Positions 8,236-17,068 of a DNA stretch of 64,000 nt are shown here, piece after piece. The stretch covers positions 26,183-90,182 of the forward strand of contig NZ_JADEXP010000001.1 of NCBI RefSeq assembly GCF_015207065.1. The letters run 5' to 3'. The notes beneath the pieces were generated by a model. The model had not been told where the DNA came from. It was given only the letters and a program-made list of their open reading frames with translations, and made no database searches. This DNA is from Leptolyngbya cf. ectocarpi LEGE 11479. GTDB lineage: Bacteria > Cyanobacteriota > Cyanobacteriia > Phormidesmidales > Phormidesmidaceae. Both the position numbers and the translations under genes were made by a program. Positions within the stretch are counted from its first letter, which is position 1. Every line of letters starts with the position of its first letter.

Positions 8236-9383
8236 AACAGAGGCAGGTTAATGTTGACGCTCGCTCCATAGATCGTGTCATCAAAGTTTACATTTGGTCG
8301 GGACGAGCGGCCAAATCGTAATCCGGTAAACACGCTCAAACGAGTTGTGCTGGAGAGGTCGTGACTGAACTGCGCTAGCACTTGATGATACGTGTCATGA
8401 CGCGATACTTGAGTGTAATCGTCAAGAAATAGCTGATAAAGCAAACTCACGCGGGTCTGAGGATCAAACCCATAGTTTAGGGAGCCGGTAGCAATCTGAC
8501 TAAAACGGCTAAATTCTTCTGGGTCGCTGTAGCTCAAACGAGCCTGATAATAGGCATCGACCCAGGTGCGATTATTTAAAATGTCGCGTCTGCTGAGCAG
8601 TAGCTCTACGTAGTTAGCCGTAAAGAATGAATCGCTGCCGGGGGTAGTGAGGTCTTGGTAGCGCCAGTTAAGCTGGCCATAGCTACGCGTTCCCAACCGT
8701 TGTCGAATACCGGCTTGAAACTGAATTTCATCATAGTCAACAACGGATAAATCTTCGTATCGGGCCAGGTTAGCTTCAGCACTTAGCACCAGGTTGGTCT
8801 TATCCGTCAGCCGGGGAAACGCGAACAGGCCAATACCCGTTTGATAAATCCGATCGTCGATGGGGTTAGGGGTACGGAACAAATTATTGCCCCCATAGAC
8901 GTTGGCACGCCCTGTCAAAAATACGCTGGTTTGGCGAGTGGGCTCAGGCTCCACCTCTAATGGGGCATCGTCAGTCGGTCGAATGCGCAGTATACCTAGC
9001 TCACTGTCGATACCTACGGGTTGCGATCGCACCCGCAGAATCCCTAACTCATCGTCAACCTCCCCTTCAGGAACCGCCACATCCGCTGGCTGTGCATGGG
9101 CTGGCTCCGCATCGTCCTCATCATCAGCGTCCTTACCCTCCCCCACAATCTCGTCCTCCCCATCCTTACCCTCAGACGGCAGCCGGAGCATCTTGTTAGG
9201 CACCGGCTTCTCGCAACACAGCAATGAATCATGGGCCGCCAATCCGACTGTGGCCCCCAGAGAACTTTTCCCATTTTGAGCAATCTGAGCAACCGCACTA
9301 CACTGCAGTACTCCCAAGCTTCCTAGGCACATTACCAACACCTGTATGTTCACCCATGGCCTAGAAAACAGCCTCATTATCAA
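8232..9383 (-). CDS. predicted outer-membrane beta-barrel protein
   Basis: The 383-residue protein begins with a signal peptide (hydrophobic core NIQVLVMCLGSLGVLQC, cleavage probably after AVA-Q). A low-complexity acidic Glu/Asp linker follows (about 70-115). Next come two near-copies of a short motif (DDELGILRVR and DSELGILRIR) and then about 230 residues of alternating aromatic/polar strands such as RSYGQLNWRYQDL and TRVSLLYQLF. It ends in Phe after GASVNINLPLF, a typical outer-membrane barrel C-terminus. I do not recognise a named family. The divergent neighbour encodes a secreted FecR-domain protein, which points to an envelope role. It converges on and overlaps the DAHP synthase gene by 4 bp. 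Confidence 0.75.
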   Translation of the reverse strand: MIMRLFSRPWVNIQVLVMCLGSLGVLQCSAVAQIAQNGKSSLGATVGLAAHDSLLCCEKPVPNKMLRLPSEGKDGEDEIVGEGKDADDEDDAEPAHAQPADVAVPEGEVDDELGILRVRSQPVGIDSELGILRIRPTDDAPLEVEPEPTRQTSVFLTGRANVYGGNNLFRTPNPIDDRIYQTGIGLFAFPRLTDKTNLVLSAEANLARYEDLSVVDYDEIQFQAGIRQRLGTRSYGQLNWRYQDLTTPGSDSFFTANYVELLLSRRDILNNRTWVDAYYQARLSYSDPEEFSRFSQIATGSLNYGFDPQTRVSLLYQLFLDDYTQVSRHDTYHQVLAQFSHDLSSTTRLSVFTGLRFGRSSRPNVNFDDTIYGASVNINLPLF

Positions 9384-9763
9384 CGTTCCAGATCGTTAAC
9401 ACACTCATTTACTTGTTACCAGCACACCAATAGCGACTCAACCGCACAATGGCGTTACTTTCTCTAAAAGCCAAACATTCGCCCAACATTCGTAATATAG
9501 TGCAGAAAAATTAGCGTAAAAAAGCTACCTGCACAGACCAAACATCATCACTGAATGTTGCTAACCCAAATACCTAAATTTTTCTACCAAACAATAAAAA
9601 ATAAGGAATAATGGCCTTAAAATTGAGTAAATCACATGATTTAGCCCTCAATTTAAAGAATGCATAAACAGGACTGTGGCCATGATGCCAAAAAGTTAGG
9701 TAGTATTACTACTGGAGCAGAGTAAAAGTCCCTGCTCGGTGCATTCGCCCAGTACTTCTGCCC
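9384..9763. promoter_or_regulatory. divergent promoter region between barrel and FecR genes
   Basis: This 380-bp AT-rich region lies between divergent envelope genes. It holds a nested dyad at 9617-9656. Inner arms taaatca and tgattta flank a 2-nt centre, and outer arms related to aattgag and ctcaatt lie outside them. It could be an operator or a leader hairpin. No gene is seen. Confidence 0.45.
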
Positions 9764-11329
9764 ATGACCCCCTGCTTTAGTATGTGCAAAGTTTCTGCCC
9801 GCTGGTGCTCAGTTTTTTTGGGTGCCTCCATTATTCTTGGCATTCCCGGTGCTGCCCTAGCGCAAACGTCGCTTACTTGGGCTAAAGTTGAGCGTTTGCG
9901 TAACCGAGTACATTTGATTCCCAACGGTTATGGTGCCAGATTGGCTAGAGTTGCCGATGTCATGAGTATTGGTGATGCTCTAAGAACTGCACCATCAGCC
10001 CGAGCCGAGCTGCGCTTTAATGATGGCTCTTTAGCTCGAGTCGGAGAGCAAGCCACATTCCGGTTCACTCCAAATACTCGCAATTTTCAACTTTCCAATG
10101 GTACTGTCTTGCTCTTAATTCCTCCGGGACGCGGGCGTACAACCATTCAAACTCCGAACGCTGTAACTGGCATTCAAGGCTCTGCATTATTTGTAAGAGT
10201 ACGCTGTCTTGCGGAGCTAAGCTCTGAAGGAAACTGCTCTGCACCAGTAACGTTTGTCGGAGCCCTGACCAACAATCCCGCTGGGGCCATGGTTGCGTTT
10301 AACGAAAGCGGCTCACAGCAGCAACCTATTTATGCCGGAGAAATGATTGTCATCGAAGGCGATGAGATCATTGAGCGGCTTGAGTTTGACTTAAGAACTT
10401 TTTATCAAACTAGCGGATTGGTAGAAGGGTTAAATCTGGACAGTCCCACCCCACCCGAAGAACTCTCAGAAGATCTGCAAGGGGTATGGCAAGAAATTCA
10501 GGATGCTCTGGAGCTGCAGGGAGATTTTGACGCTCAGGGCTCAGCCGAAGAAATTGTAGAAAACCCAGGTTTTCTCGCTCCAACAGTGAGCCCACTGAAC
10601 GCACTAGATTCAGCGGACTCTACGTCTCACAATATTTTTGCTGGTTTCCCTGGATTTTCAACTTCACCAGCAGCAGCTTTTCATAATGTAGCCGTTCCAG
10701 TAGTCGCATCCCAGCAATCATCAGAAACGCCTACAGCCACAATCTTTGAATTGCCAGATAATGACGCTACGTTGAACACAGATGTTGCCAATGCAAGGCT
10801 TGGAGCTGTCCTAGGAGTCGGGACACCAGCCCCAGCTCCGGCCCCAGTAGCCGTAGTGAATACGGTTGCTCCTCCAACGATCAATACCCCAGTGACTCCA
10901 GCGGTCACAACGACGGCACCGGTCAATACTCCGGTAACTCCAGTGGTGACCACGACTGCACCAGTTAATACTCCGGTAACCCCGGTGGTCACAACGACGG
11001 CACCGGTCAATACTCCGGTAACTCCAGTGGTGACCACGACTGCACCAGTTAATACTCCGGTAACTCCGGTGGTCACAACGACGGCACCGGTCAATACTCC
11101 GGTAACTCCAGTGGTGACCACGACCGCACCAGTTAATACTCCGGTAACTCCGGTGGTCACAACAACGGCACCAGTCGATACTCCAACGAATCCAGGAGTA
11201 CCCACTTTAGAAGCTGATGCAATAGATCCACCAGAACGTAATGATTTATCCCAAGAAAACTTTAATTGGGATACACCTGCAACGGGTGATCCTGAAGTAT
11301 TACAATCATCGCCCAATATAGATTTGTAA
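9764..11329 (+). CDS. secreted FecR-domain protein with Thr/Pro/Val repeats
   Basis: The 521-residue product starts with a signal peptide (SVFLGASIILGIPGAALAQ). A FecR-type domain follows (about residues 45-165), shown by GDALRTAPSARAELRFNDGS, ARVGEQATFRF, LSNGTVLLLIPPG and the FecR core TIQTPNAVTGIQGSALFV. A mixed linker leads to seven copies of a 14-residue repeat (NTPVTPVVTTTAPV) at about 374-471, then an acidic tail. In iron-signalling systems FecR is an anti-sigma factor, but in cyanobacteria the domain often occurs in secreted proteins without a partner sigma factor, as here. The repeat is probably an extended surface stalk or a glycosylated linker. A second in-frame ATG lies at 9782. 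Confidence 0.85.
   Translation: MTPCFSMCKVSARWCSVFLGASIILGIPGAALAQTSLTWAKVERLRNRVHLIPNGYGARLARVADVMSIGDALRTAPSARAELRFNDGSLARVGEQATFRFTPNTRNFQLSNGTVLLLIPPGRGRTTIQTPNAVTGIQGSALFVRVRCLAELSSEGNCSAPVTFVGALTNNPAGAMVAFNESGSQQQPIYAGEMIVIEGDEIIERLEFDLRTFYQTSGLVEGLNLDSPTPPEELSEDLQGVWQEIQDALELQGDFDAQGSAEEIVENPGFLAPTVSPLNALDSADSTSHNIFAGFPGFSTSPAAAFHNVAVPVVASQQSSETPTATIFELPDNDATLNTDVANARLGAVLGVGTPAPAPAPVAVVNTVAPPTINTPVTPAVTTTAPVNTPVTPVVTTTAPVNTPVTPVVTTTAPVNTPVTPVVTTTAPVNTPVTPVVTTTAPVNTPVTPVVTTTAPVNTPVTPVVTTTAPVDTPTNPGVPTLEADAIDPPERNDLSQENFNWDTPATGDPEVLQSSPNIDL
10883..11176 (+). repeat. 42-bp tandem repeat with 84-bp alternating order (7 copies)
   Basis: Seven 42-bp units lie head to tail inside the FecR gene, each encoding NTPVTPVVTTTAPV (the first unit has Ala for one Val). 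Units 2, 4 and 6 share one synonymous spelling. Units 3, 5 and 7 share another. The array therefore probably grew by duplication of an 84-bp pair. A degenerate partial unit follows from 11177. Confidence 0.95.
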
Positions 11330-11396
11330 TAAATTTAGGAACCTTGCGTTCTACACACATCGTGTTGTATTGAGTTTGGCAAACATAGTTAGCCTC

Positions 11397-13814
11397 TCAT
11401 GTATCGCTATCATTTTTCTTATCGATAGCCGTAGTCGCACCTGGCAACTTATAATCCTTATTCCAGTCCGTTGGCAAAATAATCGTTGAGACCTTAGCAT
11501 CTTGATTATCGATTGGTCTTGGTTCTGGTTGCTCCAATGTAAGTGTGTCCTCAGATAGTCCATCTAGTTTCAACTGTCGTAAGTCCTGGAGCACTGCGCT
11601 TGCAGTTGAATATCGCTGATTAAAGTCGTAGCGGACCATTTTCTCCAGCAATTTAGCTAGACCAGGATGTAAATCTGGAATCTTATGAGTCCACATAATT
11701 TCTCCGTGGGAATCTCGCTGGAGTGCATGGGGTGGTAATCCAGTTACAGCCTCTATAGCCGTAATACCCAGTGCATAGAGGTCGCTACTAAAGTTAGGCA
11801 ATCCTGCAGACTGCTCACTTGGCATATATCCTTGGGTGCCAATCCCAACCGTTGAGGTAATGCGAGCATTAGTATCAGTCAATCGATTAGAAATTTGTTT
11901 AACCGCACCGAAATCAATGAGTACGTAGCGACGATCATGATGACGGGCAATAATATTGGACGGTTTTATATCTCGATGGATTACACCTTGTGCATGCACT
12001 GCTTGAATCACCGGCAACAGATCCAATAAAAACTCAGCTACTGCACGTTGTGACATCGGTTGTTGAGGATTCAGCAGATCCTTCAGCAACGTTCCATCAA
12101 TCATCTCTTGCACGAGGTAAAAAGAATAGTTGGATTCAAAATAAGCTAGTAAACGCGGAATTTGATCATGTTCCCCTAACCGCTCTAAGGTCGCAGCTTC
12201 TGCCGAGAACAAACGCTGTGCTAACTGGTGGGCCCTGGGATTATCACTGACAATTTTCAGCTGCTTGACCACGCAAATTGGATTACCAGGGCGCTGTGTA
12301 TCATGAGCTAAATAAGTGTCCCCAAAACCCCCTGCACCTAAAATTTTGCTAATTTGATAGCGATCGCTTAGTACTGTGCCAATCATTTCGCTCTCATGAA
12401 TAGCCAGGAGATCTTTAAAGTCATCTTGCTGACTAATAATCTGTTGCACAATGGGAGATGTTACATAGCGTGCTAGCGTATTACGCAATGTTTTTTTCTG
12501 TAGCTGCTCACTAAAGAATCCAATTGTAAAATCTGCGGCTGCAAAGCCTAACACACCTAAAATTGGTACCGCGATGGGAATGATAACGCCCCCGATTGTA
12601 AAGACAATAAAGCCTACCAATCCCCAAGCTACTGATCCGGCAGCAGCCCATACTAATCGGCGAAAGGGTGTGCGTGAGGAGACTTTACTAATAACAATCG
12701 CCATTCCTCCCAGCCAGACACCGACCATCAGCGCGCTGAGCCATGGTCTTTGAGCTACGGAATATAGAGCTAGATCATCTCGTAGCGTCGCAACAGTATT
12801 CGCTAAAATCTCCACACCTGGCATGGGTGTGGAATATAACAAACTCTTAGAAAAGGGGGCTGCATGAAAGTCTTGATGGAGAGCAGCCGTGGACCCAACA
12901 AGAACAATCTTATTCTCAAAAAAACGCCCATTATCTAACTGAGTTTTCCAAAGCTGCTCATCTAAAAGATACCAAAAGGGAACATGTTGAAAGGTTTTTG
13001 CCGGTCCATGGAAGAAAATATAATCACCCCCATCCTTGGTGTAGTCGCTCTGAGCGGCTTTTAATGTGGCTTCAGCAAAGCTAAGCACCGCAGGTTCAGT
13101 GCTGATATCGTTGACTACAGACGCATCGCCTAAAAGATTTGCTTCAACATTTTTTAGAGCTTCTAAAAACTCTCGGCTGAGACGATGAATCTTACCATTG
13201 GGTTCTAAAATAAAGTTAATCGCCCCTACTTGAATGGGCATCTCACGAAAGTCAGGCAAGGGTAATGTGGGCTGCAATAAGGAGCCCTGTCTCAAATCAA
13301 TATCACCATATTGCGCAGCCAACACTACTTGTGAGCCTCGTTCAGCCAGGACTTGGGAAAAGGCTTCATCATCTTGAGGCCCGTAGCTACTGGGTAAGGC
13401 AAAAACGATATCAAGAGCAATGGCACTCGCTCCGGCCTCCAAAATTTTCTCTACAGCAGTGGCATAGGTGGCACGGGGCCACGGCCAAGAGCCAATGGCA
13501 GCCAACTCTGGATAAGCATCGGGCTGATCTAAATAGTGCTGACCTTGGGATAAGGACTCTTCATCAATCGCTAAGATCACAATGTCCTCCGGGGCTGACA
13601 TGGTTCCCCGTAACTCCCACATGAGCGATTGCCCTTGATGCTCTAAGGAACGAATAAAACTAAGATTCAATCCGGTAACCAGAGCAGTCGTACCAACCAG
13701 TAGGCCATTCAAGTAGGAGCGCCATCGCTGTGCAAAATTTATAGTTGGTATCAGGTGACGGAGACGATCCTGAGATGTCAGCGTAGCCGTGATATCGGCA
13801 CCATCCTGTTTCAT
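11397..13814 (-). CDS. CHASE2-domain transmembrane serine/threonine protein kinase
   Basis: The 805-residue protein has an N-terminal membrane helix (about 36-54) and then a CHASE2 extracytoplasmic sensor (about 60-345, with ILAIDEESL, GSWPWPRATYA and ALDIVF). Two or three membrane helices follow (about 355-450), and then a Hanks-type kinase domain (about 484-755). Catalytic features are complete: glycine loop GAGGFGDTY, VVKQL lysine, HRDIKPSN at about 612 and DFG at about 635, then GTQGYMPSEQ. It should phosphorylate cytoplasmic Ser/Thr targets in response to a periplasmic signal. The gene is convergent with the FecR-domain gene (67 bp between stops). CHASE2-kinase and FecR proteins are both common in cyanobacteria, and their association here is an inference from proximity. 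Confidence 0.93.
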   Translation of the reverse strand: MKQDGADITATLTSQDRLRHLIPTINFAQRWRSYLNGLLVGTTALVTGLNLSFIRSLEHQGQSLMWELRGTMSAPEDIVILAIDEESLSQGQHYLDQPDAYPELAAIGSWPWPRATYATAVEKILEAGASAIALDIVFALPSSYGPQDDEAFSQVLAERGSQVVLAAQYGDIDLRQGSLLQPTLPLPDFREMPIQVGAINFILEPNGKIHRLSREFLEALKNVEANLLGDASVVNDISTEPAVLSFAEATLKAAQSDYTKDGGDYIFFHGPAKTFQHVPFWYLLDEQLWKTQLDNGRFFENKIVLVGSTAALHQDFHAAPFSKSLLYSTPMPGVEILANTVATLRDDLALYSVAQRPWLSALMVGVWLGGMAIVISKVSSRTPFRRLVWAAAGSVAWGLVGFIVFTIGGVIIPIAVPILGVLGFAAADFTIGFFSEQLQKKTLRNTLARYVTSPIVQQIISQQDDFKDLLAIHESEMIGTVLSDRYQISKILGAGGFGDTYLAHDTQRPGNPICVVKQLKIVSDNPRAHQLAQRLFSAEAATLERLGEHDQIPRLLAYFESNYSFYLVQEMIDGTLLKDLLNPQQPMSQRAVAEFLLDLLPVIQAVHAQGVIHRDIKPSNIIARHHDRRYVLIDFGAVKQISNRLTDTNARITSTVGIGTQGYMPSEQSAGLPNFSSDLYALGITAIEAVTGLPPHALQRDSHGEIMWTHKIPDLHPGLAKLLEKMVRYDFNQRYSTASAVLQDLRQLKLDGLSEDTLTLEQPEPRPIDNQDAKVSTIILPTDWNKDYKLPGATTAIDKKNDSDT

Positions 13815-14673
13815 CCGTATAAAAGAGTATTTAGATACTGTACAAAGTAAAGCGGTAGATGATGCAACCTGAATTAAATTAGGACTTCTTGGGGCTCGTT
13901 AATCGAGCTACCCATTTTCAGTATTTTTTATAAAGAGCAGTGTATAAAATCACATAAAGTGTGCGATAGTATTACGGTCATATCCTGTGCTTTTCCCACT
14001 ATCATAGCCTGAAGCCAATGGACGTAGCTTATTCTTATACTATGACGCTCGATTAGTGCTTGATATAGGAATCTATTTATTTCAACATCAAACTCTATGA
14101 GTGCAAAGCTTCCAGATTTTTAGGGGACATCTGCATAATAGCCAGATCTGCCTTATAGTAGTAACCTGCCCATTCTAGAAACAGAGTTGAACAGGCTGGC
14201 AGTCAATCGATGCGTCTGTGAGCTTCGTCTTTAGGTGCTTAGCAGTCTGCCAAGTTAACTATCCGCATAACAAAGCTAATTTATGTACTGAAAATGTGCA
14301 TTCTAACTGAAAAAGTATGGATACAAAGTTCTATGGAATTTTAGTGAATTTTCTATGTATACGGGGACTTATGGTAGATGCCTAGCTAACTTAAGTTAAA
14401 ACAATCCAGGATCGGCTTTGATTATTTATATATCGTCACCTTTAAACTCCTTATTAAGCTAGCGGTAATTATCCGCGCTTTAAGTTGTAGCCTGTGTTTT
14501 TTCGTTTATGAATGTTGGACTCAGGTTAAGTGAGCAGTTACATCCGACTTCATACTCAGGCGTTCTTCTGTTCTTATATTTTACGTTCCAGACTATGGCT
14601 AGCTAGCTGTACCGATGATTGGTTTTCAACGGCAGCTATTTAGTTTCTATTTAATCTTATTGTTTTTACTTCT
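13815..14673. other. 859-bp AT-rich intergenic region
   Basis: This is one of the two largest gaps in the window, lying between the divergent kinase and NYN genes. I find no convincing open frame, RNA gene or repeat. A weak 5-bp hairpin (gctcg/cgagc) lies near 13892-13907. The length exceeds what two promoters need, so a non-coding RNA or decayed gene is possible but not shown. Confidence 0.4.
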
Positions 14674-15192
14674 ATGCATACGCAACCGTTAAGTCGACTT
14701 TCTATATTTGTAGATGGGAATAATATGTTCTATGCCCAGCAAAAAAATGGCTGGTTTTTTGACCCTAAGCGTGTACTAGAGTACTTTACGAAAGAAACCG
14801 TCCCTTCTACGTTAGTTAACGCCTTTTGGTATACAGGTCTTAAAGATCCGCAGGATCAGCGTGGATTTCGCGATGCGCTAATTAGTCTTGGGTACACGGT
14901 GCGTACCAAAATTTTGAAAGAATACTATGACGATAATTCTGGACGCTATTCCCAGAAAGCAAACTTAGATATTGAAATCGTCGTTGATATGTTTAATACG
15001 GCAGCCCAATATGACCGGGTTGTCTTATTTAGTGGTGATGGTGATTTTGAGCGCGCCATTGAATTACTGCGTTCCAAAAATACCCACATTACTGTGGTTT
15101 CTACTGAAGGAATGATTGCGCGGGAATTGCGTAATGCAACTGACCGTTACATCGATCTAAATTCTGTAAGACGCTATATCGAGAAGGATTAA
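14674..15192 (+). CDS. NYN domain (LabA/DUF88 family) putative RNase
   Basis: NYN domains are PIN-like nuclease folds with a conserved cluster of acidic residues. In this 172-residue protein I see the N-terminal SIFVDGNNMFYAQ (Asp of VDGNN), the middle ANLDIEIVVDMFN and the C-terminal VVLFSGDGDFERAI, which together supply the metal-binding acids. The closest family I know is LabA of Synechococcus elongatus, which affects circadian KaiC-dependent gene expression, and its paralogues. Whether this is the LabA orthologue cannot be told here. No membrane segment is present. It is convergent with the GST gene, with 3 bp between stops, and stands behind a very long upstream region. Confidence 0.9.
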   Translation: MHTQPLSRLSIFVDGNNMFYAQQKNGWFFDPKRVLEYFTKETVPSTLVNAFWYTGLKDPQDQRGFRDALISLGYTVRTKILKEYYDDNSGRYSQKANLDIEIVVDMFNTAAQYDRVVLFSGDGDFERAIELLRSKNTHITVVSTEGMIARELRNATDRYIDLNSVRRYIEKD

Positions 15193-15195
15193 TCG

Positions 15196-16179
15196 CTAAT
15201 TTCCCCGGCTGTGGGGTGCTTTTAGGTTATCTAAATCTGGCCCTAGGGGAATAATGCCGCCTGGATTGAGGGGAAATAGGTTACCGAAGTAGTTCCGTTT
15301 GATGGCATCAACATCACATGTGCTGGCGATGCCTGGCAGCTGATAGATATCGCGTACATATTCACTGAGGTTTTTATAGTCTGCGATGCGCTGACGGTTA
15401 CACTTAAACAGGCCATAGTAGGCTACATCAAAGCGAATCAGGGTGGTAAATAAACGAATATCAGCCAGGGTTAGCACATTACCGCAGAGATAGCGATGAT
15501 GGGCCAGGGTTTTGTCAATGGTATCTAAGCTATCAAATAGCTCATTGCAAGCATCTTCATAAGCAGTCTGAGTCTGGGCAAAACCACAGCGGTAGACGCC
15601 GTTATTGACAGTGGAGTAAATTCGGGTGTTCCACTGATCAATATCGGCTTGTAATGCCGCTGGATAAAGCTCGAGTTCCGGGTGAGAGGCCCAGCTATTA
15701 AAGGCGGCGTTCAAAATCTCGATAATCTCAGCACTCTCATTATTAACAATTTTATGGGTTTGGCTGTCCCACAGAACGGGGACTGTCGCCCGCCCTTTGT
15801 AGCCAGACTGGATCTGGTTATAGAACTGGGGCATGGTGCGACATCCCAGAGAGTCTGCTTGCGATGGCTGGTCAAAGACCCAACAGCCTTCATTCCCTGA
15901 TGGGGAGACGATAGTGATAGAAATAGCTGATTCTAATCCTTTCAGCGCTCGGACTATTAGGGTGCGATGGGCCCAAGGACAGCCCATGCCGACGATAAGT
16001 CGATAGCGGTGAGCAGCGGCAGGAAATGTGGAGGAGGGGATGCGATCGCAAAACACACTCTCCGGTCTCTGATAAGCACCGCCTTTATCGCTAGGAGCCA
16101 TTTGGGACATCATCGTCCGCCATAGGGTGGTCCAAATAGTTTTAGCCGTGCGAATGAGGAGCGTAGGAGGTAGAGCCAT
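15196..16179 (-). CDS. glutathione S-transferase, glutathionyl-hydroquinone reductase type
   Basis: The 327-residue length and motifs fit the Xi-class GST / ECM4-YqjG group, which reduces glutathionyl-hydroquinones. The catalytic cysteine is in GMGCPWAHRTLIVRALKGLE (about residue 68), followed by NNESAEIIEILN in the thioredoxin-like domain. The helical C-terminal domain contains GNVLTLADIRLFTTLIRFD and the terminal motif RNYFGNLFPLNPGGIIPLGP. It is probably a cytosolic detoxification or quinone-repair enzyme. The downstream end abuts the NYN gene. The upstream neighbour (16189-16935) is on the same strand, 9 bp away, and probably co-transcribed. Confidence 0.92.
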   Translation of the reverse strand: MALPPTLLIRTAKTIWTTLWRTMMSQMAPSDKGGAYQRPESVFCDRIPSSTFPAAAHRYRLIVGMGCPWAHRTLIVRALKGLESAISITIVSPSGNEGCWVFDQPSQADSLGCRTMPQFYNQIQSGYKGRATVPVLWDSQTHKIVNNESAEIIEILNAAFNSWASHPELELYPAALQADIDQWNTRIYSTVNNGVYRCGFAQTQTAYEDACNELFDSLDTIDKTLAHHRYLCGNVLTLADIRLFTTLIRFDVAYYGLFKCNRQRIADYKNLSEYVRDIYQLPGIASTCDVDAIKRNYFGNLFPLNPGGIIPLGPDLDNLKAPHSRGN

Positions 16180-16188
16180 GATAGGAAA

Positions 16189-16935
16189 TTAACAACGCCG
16201 TTTAAACCAGGCCTGAAGAATAGGGATATTAGCAATTTGGTCAGGTTGAATGGTATCCCAATCTAAACCGGTAGGTCTTGGATGACTGTGTTCAGTCGTC
16301 CAAGACCGCGTCGGTGTAACTATTAAGTCTAACCCCCAGTCATGTTGCTGCATCGGCAGTTCTGCTGCAGCAACGATCTGTAAATCATGCACCGTGGTGG
16401 CAATAGGCGTGTCGGCTGCAATCAGCTTACATGCTCGCAGCATTGCCAATTCTAAATCAGCAAAGCCAGCGCCTTTCCCCGTACGACCGCCATTGGCAGA
16501 GACCGCCACACAACCGACTATCACCAAATCAATCGGGTGCATTTCCTCAAACGCCACTAACCGCCCATGGACCATCGCTCCTTTCATAGAAGCAGCATCC
16601 TCTAGAGCCACACCTTTAGTCTTGAGAGCCATAGCTGTTAGTTCAACAAAGCATTTTTTACGCGAGAGACGGGGGACAGCCATATACAGAGTTTTGCCAT
16701 CGGTCAAGGCCCGCAACCGCACTGCAGACTGAGGTGAGTCAGGATTACACTTAACCACTTGGGCACACTGCCACAGCTTGGTGGCCGCCAAACCACCTGC
16801 GGCCATGTCAGCCCCTATAAAATTGGGAATATGGCCCACCGGATCGCGGTGGGTGACATGGTGGTTTTTGAGGATAGACCAAATACGCTGACGTAAATCG
16901 TCTTTGCCGCTATGGCGACCGGACCAGACGGACAT
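16189..16935 (-). CDS. 5-formyltetrahydrofolate cyclo-ligase family protein
   Basis: The 248-residue protein resembles the methenyltetrahydrofolate-synthetase-like branch of this family more than the short canonical enzyme. The strongest marks are NGGRTGKGAGFADLELAML (about residues 150-168), the family's substrate/ATP loop, and the C-terminal TTVHDLQIV followed by DLIVTPTRSWTTE. The N-terminus (LRQRIWSILKNHHV) fits the usual first helix. True cyclo-ligases convert 5-formyl-THF to methenyl-THF using ATP, but members of this longer branch are uncharacterised. It lies 9 bp upstream of the GST gene in the same direction. Confidence 0.85.
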   Translation of the reverse strand: MSVWSGRHSGKDDLRQRIWSILKNHHVTHRDPVGHIPNFIGADMAAGGLAATKLWQCAQVVKCNPDSPQSAVRLRALTDGKTLYMAVPRLSRKKCFVELTAMALKTKGVALEDAASMKGAMVHGRLVAFEEMHPIDLVIVGCVAVSANGGRTGKGAGFADLELAMLRACKLIAADTPIATTVHDLQIVAAAELPMQQHDWGLDLIVTPTRSWTTEHSHPRPTGLDWDTIQPDQIANIPILQAWFKRRC

Positions 16936-17068
16936 AGGTTAAGCAAAAAAAGTTTTTAACTTAGACTTTCTAACTTATACAACGGTAACCACTAGCTAAA
17001 TGTTTTCTAAATCTTTGGGGTGCCCTACAGGACTGGACTCTAAGGTGAGTACATCTACTAATGGGGCC

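Noticed and set aside
10883..11176. Possible CRISPR-like repeat array
   Set aside because: The units are contiguous with no spacers and lie in frame within a gene.
10681..11316. Long open frame on the minus strand opposite the FecR repeats
   Set aside because: It mirrors the repetitive plus-strand gene. The protein is a low-complexity Thr/Gly/Val repeat, and the plus-strand frame has a signal peptide and a FecR domain.
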